Positions 7,381-14,540 are shown, counted from the stretch's first letter. The stretch is DNA of 18,060 bases from Candidatus Uhrbacteria bacterium RIFCSPLOWO2_02_FULL_49_11 (GCA_001791465.1 MGER01000065.1:1-18060); one strand, 5' to 3'. Notes: a model not told the origin generated them from the letters alone. Numbers and translations: made by a program.

Positions 7381-8040
7381 ATGAAACTTTTCATAGATTC
7401 GGCCAACCTTGAAGAAATAAAAACCGCCGCGTCATGGGGCATCCTGGACGGCTGTACCACCAATCCCACGCTTGCCGCCAAAAACGGCGTAACTGATTTC
7501 CTGTCTATCGCCAAACAAATCCTCTCGCTCGTCCCCGGACCCGTAAGCCTGGAAGTACTCTCCCAAGACTATGCAGGCATGACGCGGGAAGGAATAGCGC
7601 TTGCCAAACTCGGGAAAAACGCTGTCGTGAAGCTCCCCACCACAATTGAAGGCTTGAAAGCATGCCGTGCGCTCACGAATAAAAAAATATCCGTCAATAT
7701 GACGCTGGTATTCTCGGCCCTGCAAGCCTTGCTCGTCGCCAAAGCGGGCGCCACCTATGTTTCTCCTTTTGTCGGACGGCTGGATGACGCGGGGCACGAC
7801 GGCAATGAGGTGGTGCAAGAAATTATTGAAATCTACGACAATTATGGATTTAAGACCAAGATCCTGTATGCCAGCGTCCGCTCGCCCTTGCACGTGAAGC
7901 AGGCCGCGCTCATGGGATGCGACATTGCCACGTGTCCCTTCTCCGTTTTGGAAAAGCTGGTTCAGCACCCGCTCACCGACACCGGGCTTAGCAAATTCCT
8001 CTCGGATTGGAAGAAGTCAGGATTAAAACCGCTAGTTTGA
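7381..8040 (+). CDS. tal: Transaldolase (small TalC/FSA-type)
   Basis: It transfers a dihydroxyacetone unit between sugar phosphates in the non-oxidative pentose phosphate pathway. The 219-residue length is that of the small, decameric-type transaldolase / fructose-6-phosphate aldolase branch. FIDSANLEEI holds Asp6, GCTTNPTL holds the conserved TTNP (26-29), and VVKLPTT places the Schiff-base Lys at 84. SVNMTLVFS, YVSPFVGRLDDAGHDG and ILYASVRSP are further family blocks. The ATG at 7381 was chosen over an upstream in-frame start at 7315 because MKLFIDSAN is the usual family N-terminus. It is divergent from glucose dehydrogenase and 6PGDH, consistent with one pentose phosphate module, and is followed by a terminator. 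Confidence 0.95.
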   Translation: MKLFIDSANLEEIKTAASWGILDGCTTNPTLAAKNGVTDFLSIAKQILSLVPGPVSLEVLSQDYAGMTREGIALAKLGKNAVVKLPTTIEGLKACRALTNKKISVNMTLVFSALQALLVAKAGATYVSPFVGRLDDAGHDGNEVVQEIIEIYDNYGFKTKILYASVRSPLHVKQAALMGCDIATCPFSVLEKLVQHPLTDTGLSKFLSDWKKSGLKPLV

Positions 8041-8103
8041 TTTCCCGAATGTATGCCGAATGAATCGAATCATGCCGAATAATTGCCTGAATAAAACAGA
8101 CAA

Positions 8104-8139
8104 CCTCGACCGGAACAAATCATGATCGAGGCTTTTTTT
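8104..8139 (+). terminator. Rho-independent terminator after transaldolase
   Basis: CCTCGA (8104-8109) pairs with TCGAGG (8126-8131), leaving a 16-base loop, and is followed by CTTTTTTTC. It lies 64 bases after the transaldolase stop. Confidence 0.75.
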
Positions 8140-8259
8140 CGTAAAAATACGCTAGCATCATTTCCCGATTAAACGAAATCCATCGCTGTCAACTAGGATA
8201 TCTCTTTTTGGTTTCACGAAAACTGAATCACTATAAACGTGAATATAATTGTAACGTTT

Positions 8260-8608
8260 CTAGACGAGTCTTAAATGGTGCACACCGGGCGTGGCGGTAA
8301 CATAATCCGGGGCATCACCGACGCGTTTGTTATCGACAAACATTTGCGTTCCGTTCCGATCAAGATTTACCAAGACCCGGACCGTCACCGTGGAATCTGC
8401 CGCCGGGACGGCAAGCTTGCGTTGCCCAGACACGAATTCCATGGCAACCGTCGTGTACACTTCAAAGGCGATAGAGACGCCTTTGTAGCAACCGATGAAT
8501 TTGCCACGTCCTTTCATAATGACAGAATCGAATACGGCGACCGGCTAGGCTAGTGTGGGTGGCGACAAGGCACAAAGTGCCGGCACGAAAAATAAAAAAG
8601 CGCTTTAT
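8260..8608 (-). pseudogene. Probable frameshifted gene for a small secreted PEGA-like protein
   Basis: The intact downstream part (ATG 8517 to TAG 8262-8260, 85 residues) reads as a beta-rich domain ending FVDNKRVGDAP...TPGVHHLRLV. This resembles PEGA-type surface domains (V-D-G-x-x-V-G-x-x-P ... G-x-H-x-L). Upstream in another frame is a near-ideal export signal: AAGGAG (8621-8616), seven bases, then ATA AAG CGC TTT TTT at 8608, encoding xKRFFIFRAGTLCLVATHTSLA. The signal and domain would join by skipping one base near 8540-8545, beside a tandem CTAGC duplication. So the gene has an ATA where ATG is expected and a single-base frame change. It may be decaying, or the frameshift may be a sequencing error, or only the 85-residue frame may be used. 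Codon use in the domain looks like real coding sequence. Confidence 0.5.
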
Positions 8609-8696
8609 AAACGTGCTCCTTCCTTTGTTAAATGAATCTATTTTGGGAATTATTTTCACCCCTTTGCGCCACGAACCCTCTCTCTGTCAGTACTCC

Positions 8697-8731
8697 TTGA
8701 AAAATGCATTATTTTCAGGTACTATTATACC
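8697..8731 (+). promoter_or_regulatory. Candidate promoter for yebC, possibly giving a leaderless mRNA
   Basis: TTGAAA (8697-8702) is separated by 17 bases from TACTAT (8720-8725). The expected transcription start, about seven bases on, falls on the yebC ATG at 8732. No Shine-Dalgarno sequence lies within normal reach of the ATG. An overlapping TATTAT at 8723-8728 would place the start slightly later. Confidence 0.45.
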
Positions 8732-9457
8732 ATGTCACGGCACTCAAAATGGTCTACGATAAAGAGACAAAAGGGGATCGCTGATCAAAAGCGGGGCACG
8801 CAATTCACCAAACTCGCAAACATGGTTACCGTGGCCGCGCGGCAGGGAGGGCCTGACCGGAACATAAATTTCAAGCTTCGCATAGCGATCGAAAAAGCGC
8901 GCGCGGCGAACATGCCGAAAGACAATATTGAGCGCGCGATCGCACGGGCGAAAGGAAATGAGGGCGATGTCGCGTTTGAACAAATACAGCTGGAGGCTAT
9001 CGGGCCGGGAGGAGTGGGGCTGGTGATCACCGCCACTACCGATAATCGGAACCGTGTCGTGGGCGCTTTGAAATCGGCGCTCCACAAACACGCCGCCTCG
9101 CTCACAGGTCCCCATGCGGTCGCATGGCAATTTGCGCTGCAAGGCCACATTGTGGTACCGCTACCACCCACTAAGGAAGCGCGAGAAGATCTGGAACTGG
9201 CGGCGATCGATGCGGGGAGCCTTGATGTGGACGAATATGCAGGCTCGCTTATCCTTATCACTGAACCGCAAACGCTGGAACGGGTGAAGGACGCGCTGGA
9301 GAGGCGCCATATTACCATCAACGAAATAGGAATAGGGTTGCAACCCACGCTCACCGTCCCTGTGGCCGATCAAGATACCGAGCGCAAGTTAGATAATTTA
9401 ATTGCAGACCTCGAAGCAATCGATGAAGTGGACGAGGTGGTGACTAACGCCGCATGA
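8732..9457 (+). CDS. yebC: YebC/PmpR-family translation factor
   Basis: This is a 241-residue protein with the hallmark N-terminus MSRHSKWSTIKRQKGIAD (MSGHSKW-x-x-I-K-R-x-K in the family), followed by FTKLANMVTVAARQGG, NMPKDNIERAI and EAIGPGGVGLVI, all standard YebC blocks. The family is cytoplasmic. Members were first called transcriptional regulators, and more recently some have been linked to relief of ribosome stalling at proline runs, like mitochondrial TACO1. The length is normal and the gene looks intact. It lies directly upstream of ruvC, a neighbourhood seen in many bacteria. In this genome a Pro-rich protein with runs of up to six prolines is encoded nearby (634-2718), which would be a plausible client (inference). 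Confidence 0.95.
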   Translation: MSRHSKWSTIKRQKGIADQKRGTQFTKLANMVTVAARQGGPDRNINFKLRIAIEKARAANMPKDNIERAIARAKGNEGDVAFEQIQLEAIGPGGVGLVITATTDNRNRVVGALKSALHKHAASLTGPHAVAWQFALQGHIVVPLPPTKEAREDLELAAIDAGSLDVDEYAGSLILITEPQTLERVKDALERRHITINEIGIGLQPTLTVPVADQDTERKLDNLIADLEAIDEVDEVVTNAA

Positions 9458-9462
9458 GTGAA

Positions 9463-9542
9463 TGTAAAATGCAAATCTCAAAATGCGAAATTAGAGAGCC
9501 CCGCTATGCGGGGCGATATTCCTTTATTTTGATTTTTGTATT
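9463..9542. repeat. Heptamer-phased inverted-repeat element with GC hairpin core, copy C
   Basis: The left arm is TGTAAAA, TGCAAAT, CTCAAAA, TGCGAAA, TTAGAGA (9463-9497). The core is a perfect 7-bp stem GCCCCGC-TAT-GCGGGGC (9498-9514). The right arm is TTTTGAT, TTTTGTA (9527-9540) and ends two bases before the ruvC ATG. It fills the yebC-ruvC gap and matches copy B in both arms but not in the core. Confidence 0.8.
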
Positions 9543-10016
9543 ATGATCACCCTCGGTATCGACCCCGGCCTCGCCACGACCGGCTACGCATTCATTTCCT
9601 CCCAAAGAGGAACTGTGAAAAATATCCGTTGGGGATGCATTACCACAAAACCTCACCAGCCAACCGCAGCGCGCCTGCTTATCTTGCGCAAAGGGCTCCG
9701 CAAACTCATCGCTGCCCACCGCCCCCATCGCGCGGCTATTGAAAAATTGTACTTTCAGACAAACGCGAAAACCGCCATGATAGTGGGCGAAGCGCGCGGC
9801 GCGCTCATCACCACGCTTGCGGAATTGAGTGTCCCCATCTCTGAATTCACGCCCCTTGAAATTAAACGGGCGGTCACGGGAAGCGGCAATGCAGATAAAC
9901 GCCAAGTGCAAAAAATGCTCACCCTTTTGTTCCACCTCGACGAACCCCCCAAGCCTGATGACGCTGCCGACGCAGTCGCGATCGCATGGTGCGGAATGTG
10001 CCGTCGCCTTGCATAA
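9543..10016 (+). CDS. ruvC: Crossover junction endodeoxyribonuclease RuvC
   Basis: RuvC resolves Holliday junctions during homologous recombination together with RuvAB. The protein has 157 residues, close to the usual 160-175. The four acidic catalytic residues are in place: Asp7 in LGIDPGLATTGYA, Glu67 in AAIEKLYF, and Asp140 and Asp143 in PDDAADAVAIA. GEARGALI and the P-x-E-IKRAVTGSGNADKRQVQ segment are also typical. The ATG at 9543 begins the canonical MITLGIDPG; no ribosome binding site precedes it, because repeat copy C ends at the start codon. RuvA and RuvB are not in the window; instead a glycogen synthase gene begins 11 bases after the stop, so the two may be co-transcribed. Confidence 0.95.
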   Translation: MITLGIDPGLATTGYAFISSQRGTVKNIRWGCITTKPHQPTAARLLILRKGLRKLIAAHRPHRAAIEKLYFQTNAKTAMIVGEARGALITTLAELSVPISEFTPLEIKRAVTGSGNADKRQVQKMLTLLFHLDEPPKPDDAADAVAIAWCGMCRRLA

Positions 10017-10027
10017 CACGCATTTCC

Positions 10028-11527
10028 ATGCCATTACAGCAACTCACGATCTGCAGCGTGGCGTCAGAAGTCGACCCCTTCATAAAAACGGGAGGGCTTG
10101 CTGACGTGGCGCGCGCGCTTCCCAAAGCGCTCGCCTCCCTCGGCCATCAGGTGACAATTTTTATTCCTCTCTACCGCATCATTGACCGCACTGCGCACCG
10201 CTTCATTCCTGTAATAACCAAATGCGGCGTCCAACATGGCGCCCATGAACTCACGTTTGACCTTTGGGTAAGCGCCCTTGAGGGCGACATTCCTGTCTAC
10301 GGCATTGCCGCGGAAGGACTTGAAGATGCAATCCTTGAACATGCGGTCTACAATCCGCACCGTGGCAATGAACATTTTGCGCTTTTTAACCGCTGCGTGC
10401 TTGCGGCGCTGAAAATCATCAAATTGCGCCCTGACATCATCCACTGCCACGATTGGCATACCGGATTAATCCCCTATCTGCTCCAGACCGATTATGCGCA
10501 TGATGAATTTTTTTCCGCTACCGCGAGCGTCTTCACAATCCATAATCTCGCATTTCAGTGCGCCCATAACTGGTGGGAGATCCCTATGGAACTCAAAGAC
10601 CCGGGGAATACGCCGCTCCCTGACCCCGATAATCCCGCATTTCAATACATCAACTTCACCAAACGCGCGCTGCGCTATTCAGACATCATCACGACCGTAT
10701 CTGAATGGTACGCAGAAGAAATACTTACCCAGGAATATGGAGAGGATCTGCACCGCACCCTTGCCAGCCGCAAACAGCGCCTAGTCGGGATCATTAACGG
10801 CATTGATTACCAAGACTATAATCCGAAGACAGATCCAGGACTATGGCAGAACTACGATACGGACTCGCTTCAAATGAAAGGAGCGAACAAACGCGAACTC
10901 CAACGCTGGCTCTCCCTTCCCGTCGCCCCTCACACTCCCCTCTACACCCTCATCTCGCGGCTCTCAGAACAAAAAGGGCTCGAACTGCTCATCGAGATCA
11001 TGGAACCGCTATTGCGCCTTGATTTGCAGCTGATAATTCTTGGCGCGGGCGATAAAGCCTATGAAAAATTTTTCGATCGCATCCGTAAACGACATGCCAC
11101 TAAAGTCGCGGTACATCTTGAATTTGATACCATCAACACCACAAAGGTTTACGCGGGATCAGATATGTTTCTCATGCCCTCGCGCTTTGAGCCCTGCGGA
11201 CTCGGGCAGCTTATCTCACTTCGCTATGGATCGATACCTATCGTGCACTCGGTGGGCGGGCTGCGTGACACGGTCGTTGATTTCAATCCGCACACCGGCA
11301 AAGGAAACGGTTTCACCTTCCGCACCTATGACTCACGCGACCTGCTCGTGGCAGTCACGCGGGCGCTCGTGAATTACCGCTACCCTGACACATGGCACCA
11401 ATTAGTGCGCAATGCGATGCAGCAGGTATACTCGTGGGAACTGCCTGCGAAAAAATATGTAAAAGTATACCGGAAAGCGTTGCTGTGGCGACAACACAGC
11501 ACTCGCCTTCAATTAAAAACGCCATGA
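10028..11527 (+). CDS. glgA: Glycogen/starch synthase (GT5), first copy
   Basis: It transfers glucose from ADP- or UDP-glucose to the non-reducing end of an alpha-1,4-glucan. The 499-residue protein has the GT5 GT-B fold motifs: KTGGLADVARALP (20-32, nucleotide-sugar loop), IIHCHDWHTG (137-146), FTIHNLAFQ, TVSEWYAEEI, INGIDYQDYNP, SRLSEQKG (310-317), and SRFEPCGLGQ (385-394) with Glu388 in the E-x7-E motif. The ATG at 10028 was chosen because VASEVDPFIKTGGLADV then lies at the family position; an in-frame upstream start would overlap ruvC. No Shine-Dalgarno sequence is seen. It is followed after 54 bases by the GH57 gene and then a second synthase, which indicates a polyglucan cassette. The donor nucleotide cannot be told from sequence; no GlgC is in the window. 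Confidence 0.93.
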   Translation: MPLQQLTICSVASEVDPFIKTGGLADVARALPKALASLGHQVTIFIPLYRIIDRTAHRFIPVITKCGVQHGAHELTFDLWVSALEGDIPVYGIAAEGLEDAILEHAVYNPHRGNEHFALFNRCVLAALKIIKLRPDIIHCHDWHTGLIPYLLQTDYAHDEFFSATASVFTIHNLAFQCAHNWWEIPMELKDPGNTPLPDPDNPAFQYINFTKRALRYSDIITTVSEWYAEEILTQEYGEDLHRTLASRKQRLVGIINGIDYQDYNPKTDPGLWQNYDTDSLQMKGANKRELQRWLSLPVAPHTPLYTLISRLSEQKGLELLIEIMEPLLRLDLQLIILGAGDKAYEKFFDRIRKRHATKVAVHLEFDTINTTKVYAGSDMFLMPSRFEPCGLGQLISLRYGSIPIVHSVGGLRDTVVDFNPHTGKGNGFTFRTYDSRDLLVAVTRALVNYRYPDTWHQLVRNAMQQVYSWELPAKKYVKVYRKALLWRQHSTRLQLKTP

Positions 11528-11533
11528 TGCCGA

Positions 11534-11564
11534 TATTCGTATATTTGTCTCTTATTCGTATATT
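11534..11564. repeat. Short direct repeat in the glgA-GH57 gap
   Basis: The 12-mer TATTCGTATATT occurs at 11534-11545 and again at 11553-11564, 19 bases apart. The 54-base gap has no Shine-Dalgarno sequence, and the GH57 ATG follows 17 bases after the second copy. Confidence 0.6.
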
Positions 11565-11581
11565 CGCGATTACTCCTTAAT

Positions 11582-12985
11582 ATGCTCTGGGCTAATTTTC
11601 TCCATCTCTACCAACCTCCAACGCAGAAACCTCATTGGATTAAACGCGTCACCGCAGAATCCTACCGGAAGATTTTTCACGAACTCAAAACTGCGCCCGA
11701 GGCAAAATTGACGGTAAACATCAATGGGGTGCTGGTCGAGCACTGGGACACTTGCGGCGAGGATGAAGTCATCGAAGATATTCGCACGCTCCTTGCGCGA
11801 GGCCAGCTTGAATTGACCGGTTCGGCAAAATACCATCCACTCCTCCCCTTCCTCCCCAAAGATGAAATGGTGCGGCAAATCGAACTCAATAACGAAACGC
11901 ATAAAAAATATTTCGGAGAGCTTTACCGTCCGCGCGGATTTTTCCCTCCCGAAATGGCGTTTTCGCTCGAGGTTGCGCGCACCGTGCAGGAACTCGGATT
12001 TGAATGGATTATCGCGGATGAGCTCTCGTTCCCGCGCGGCCGCACCTTGGACTATGCCCACCTCTATACCATCGAGGGACTGGGAAATTTCAACATCTAC
12101 TTCCGCGAGCGCCGCATGAGCTGGGTGATCCTTTCAGGGCAAATGGGCACCGGCAACCTCCTGATTGAATCTCTGGGAGAACGCCTAAATCGCAATGAAT
12201 ATCTGCTCACTGCCATGGACGGCGAGACCTTTGGCCACCACCGGCCAGGCCTCGAACAGCTGCTATTTGAAATTTACCGTTCTCCAAAGCTCACGACGGT
12301 TTTTATTTCCGATCTGCCAAAATATTTTCCGCACCGCACTCCTGTCTCCCCGCAGCCGTCCACTTGGGCGCTCATGGAAAAAGATTTGGAACGCAAGGTG
12401 CCGTTTGCGCGATGGGATGACAAGGACAATTCAATACATACGCTCCAGTGGGAGCTCACCCGCCTTGCGATTCATACGGTCAATGGCGCGGCGCACAATG
12501 ACCCGGGGTATCCGGCGGCACGGGATGCGCTTGATAGGGCGCTGCATTCTGACCAATACTGGTGGGCATCGGCAAAACCATGGTGGTCCATCGAGATGAT
12601 CGAGCGCGGCGCCAAAGAACTCTATGACGCGATACTGAAAACTCCCGGAGTCACCGAGGCGGTGAAAGAAAAAGCAAAACACCTGTACCACACCATTGTC
12701 TTCACCGCATTTGACTGGCAGCGCTCGGGGCTCGTGGATGAACTCTCCCATAAGGAAGACGAAGATATCCGTCAGCGCACTGACGCGCAAATTCCCCAAC
12801 TTCCGCGAAAAGAAATTGAGAAAATGGTCAAAAAACTCGAACACGAGATGCACAATGTCGCCCTGCGTCAGGAATTTGAACGTGCGGCGCAAATCCGCGA
12901 CCGCATCGCAGAACTTAACCGCTATGCGGCCGATATCGCGGCGCCCAAGCCCTCCGCTGAGGGCGATAAAGAGTGGGAAGGATAA
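11582..12985 (+). CDS. GH57 glycoside hydrolase/transferase with C-terminal UVR-type motif
   Basis: This is an alpha-glucan-active enzyme of family GH57 (amylases, 4-alpha-glucanotransferases, branching enzymes). The 467-residue protein has HLYQPP (8-13, family motif 1), GFFPPEMAFS (119-128) with the probable nucleophile Glu124, AMDGETFGHHRPG (211-223) with probable acid/base Asp213, and the QYWWASAKPWWS block (325-336), seen in COG1449-type proteins. Helices follow to about residue 390. Residues 411-446 then form EIEKMVKKLEHEMHNVA...EFERAAQIRDRIAEL, which matches the UvrB/UvrC 'UVR' helical-hairpin pattern (LEFExAAxxRDxIxxL). I know of no reason for that motif on a GH57 enzyme. The gene lies between two glycogen synthases, so branching or chain remodelling of stored polyglucan is likely; the exact reaction is not determined. 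Confidence 0.9.
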   Translation: MLWANFLHLYQPPTQKPHWIKRVTAESYRKIFHELKTAPEAKLTVNINGVLVEHWDTCGEDEVIEDIRTLLARGQLELTGSAKYHPLLPFLPKDEMVRQIELNNETHKKYFGELYRPRGFFPPEMAFSLEVARTVQELGFEWIIADELSFPRGRTLDYAHLYTIEGLGNFNIYFRERRMSWVILSGQMGTGNLLIESLGERLNRNEYLLTAMDGETFGHHRPGLEQLLFEIYRSPKLTTVFISDLPKYFPHRTPVSPQPSTWALMEKDLERKVPFARWDDKDNSIHTLQWELTRLAIHTVNGAAHNDPGYPAARDALDRALHSDQYWWASAKPWWSIEMIERGAKELYDAILKTPGVTEAVKEKAKHLYHTIVFTAFDWQRSGLVDELSHKEDEDIRQRTDAQIPQLPRKEIEKMVKKLEHEMHNVALRQEFERAAQIRDRIAELNRYAADIAAPKPSAEGDKEWEG

Positions 12986-12998
12986 CCGACGAGAAGTA

Positions 12999-13026
12999 AG
13001 AATATAGAATATAGAATATAGAATAT
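12999..13026. repeat. Tandem heptamer AGAATAT x4 overlapping the second glgA start codon
   Basis: There are four perfect head-to-tail copies of AGAATAT. The last copy contributes the A and T of the ATG at 13025. It replaces the position where a ribosome binding site would be expected. Confidence 0.85.
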
Positions 13027-14500
13027 GAACATTCTTTTTGTGGCTTCTGAATGCGCGCCGCTTGCCAAGGTGGGCGGGCTTGCCGACGTCGTGGGGTCGC
13101 TTCCCAAAGCGCTGCGCGCGCTTGGCCTCGATGTCCGCATCGCACTCCCGAAATATGACGTGATTGACGATAAAAAATTCCCATCACAAGAAATGGGACA
13201 ATTCTCTGTTCCTTTCAATGGAGAAAAACATTCAATCGCCGTCCGACAAACTGTTCTTTCTGGAAGCGACGTGCCTGCCTACCTCCTTGATCATCCCCAA
13301 TATTTTGGCAATGGCGGAGTCTATATTGAGCCTGACGCGTCATCCGGCGGCAGCAATGCTGAGCTCAACCGTTTCGGCCTCTTTTCTCGCGCCATTCCTG
13401 ATTTAATAAACGCACTGCATTGGATACCTGACATTATCCACTGCCATGATTGGCAGACGGGCGCGGTACCGCTCGTCATTAAGTCAGAAAGTCAAAAGGC
13501 CATTAAAACCTTATTTACCATTCATAATCTTGCTTATCAGGGAATACACCTCCGCAAAGACGCTCAACAGGCATTTGACAAAAATGTTGCCGATGCGCTT
13601 ACTTCCCATCCTCATAACCAAGCTGAAATCAACTTCCTCGCCTCTGCGATCGCTCAGGCTGATCGCGTCTCCACCGTAAGCCCTACCTACGCGCAGGAAA
13701 TCACCACGCCCGCAAACAGCCAAGGACTCGATACAAACTTAAAAGGCCTCTCGCATCCGCCCATGGGGATTCTTAACGGCATTGATACGGATTATTGGAA
13801 CCCCGCCACAGATAAATTTCTCACCACGCATTTTAATGCACCGGATGAAATCAGCGCTGCGAAAGTATCATTGAAAAAACAAACGCAAGCAGTATTACAA
13901 TTGCCCATCGACGCGACTGTGCCGCTTGTGGTTATGGTCTCCCGCCTCACCGAACAGAAGGGGTTCGACATTCTCATCCCCGCTCTGGAAAGGTTGCTGC
14001 CGGAAAAAAATTTCCAGTGCGTCATCTTGGCCACCGGAGACAAAAAGTTCGCCGCTGAACTTAACAAGCTCGCCACGCAATTTCCTGACAAATTCCGCTT
14101 TGCCGAACGTTTTGACGAACCCCTCGCGCACCTCCTCTACGCCGCAGGCGATCTTTTCCTCATGCCCTCGCGCTTCGAACCCTGCGGCTTGGGGCAAATG
14201 ATCGCCATGCGCTACGGCACGATCCCCATTGCCACCGCCGTTGGAGGTTTAAAAGATACTGTAAAAAATTTCCAATTTCCAATTTCCAATTTCCAAACAA
14301 TCGGAGCTACCGGATTTGTATGCAATGAGTATAGTGCGGTTGCTCTTATAAAAACCATCGAAATAGCACTCAGCATCTACCAAGAACAGCCTCAAATTAT
14401 ATCTAGATTGCGCGCAAATGATATGGCTCAAGACTTCTCCTGGAAACACTCTGCACAAGAATATGTTAAACTGTATAATATGATACTAATCAACGAATGA
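13025..14500 (+). CDS. glgA: Glycogen/starch synthase (GT5), second copy
   Basis: This is the same reaction class as the copy at 10028-11527 but clearly a different sequence, so an old duplication or separate acquisition. The 491-residue protein has KVGGLADVVGSLPKAL (15-30), HCHDWQTGAVP (139-149), FTIHNLAYQG, NGIDTDYWNP, SRLTEQKGFDIL (306-317) and MPSRFEPCGLGQM (380-392). MNILFVASECAPLAKVGG is the canonical GT5 N-terminus, which supports the ATG at 13025. Residues 415-423 (NFQFPISNF) are encoded by a perfect four-copy AATTTCC array (14267-14294) just after GGLKDTV, making this loop several residues longer than in the first copy. The start codon itself sits on an AGAATAT array. The loop is at a surface position between the donor-binding motif and the C-terminal helices, so activity may be kept. 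Confidence 0.93.
   Translation: MNILFVASECAPLAKVGGLADVVGSLPKALRALGLDVRIALPKYDVIDDKKFPSQEMGQFSVPFNGEKHSIAVRQTVLSGSDVPAYLLDHPQYFGNGGVYIEPDASSGGSNAELNRFGLFSRAIPDLINALHWIPDIIHCHDWQTGAVPLVIKSESQKAIKTLFTIHNLAYQGIHLRKDAQQAFDKNVADALTSHPHNQAEINFLASAIAQADRVSTVSPTYAQEITTPANSQGLDTNLKGLSHPPMGILNGIDTDYWNPATDKFLTTHFNAPDEISAAKVSLKKQTQAVLQLPIDATVPLVVMVSRLTEQKGFDILIPALERLLPEKNFQCVILATGDKKFAAELNKLATQFPDKFRFAERFDEPLAHLLYAAGDLFLMPSRFEPCGLGQMIAMRYGTIPIATAVGGLKDTVKNFQFPISNFQTIGATGFVCNEYSAVALIKTIEIALSIYQEQPQIISRLRANDMAQDFSWKHSAQEYVKLYNMILINE
14267..14294. repeat. Tandem heptamer AATTTCC x4 inside the second glgA gene
   Basis: There are four perfect consecutive copies within the coding sequence. The 28-base length is not a multiple of three, yet the frame stays open and the downstream GT5 motif (TGFVCNEY) is in frame. 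Confidence 0.9.
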
Positions 14501-14540
14501 TATATATTGCAACTTATCTGATTCATTAATACTGCACATT

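Noticed and set aside
8275..8553. A 92-residue plus-strand open frame
   Set aside because: It is the reverse of the PEGA-like coding region, which has better codon use and a recognisable domain pattern.
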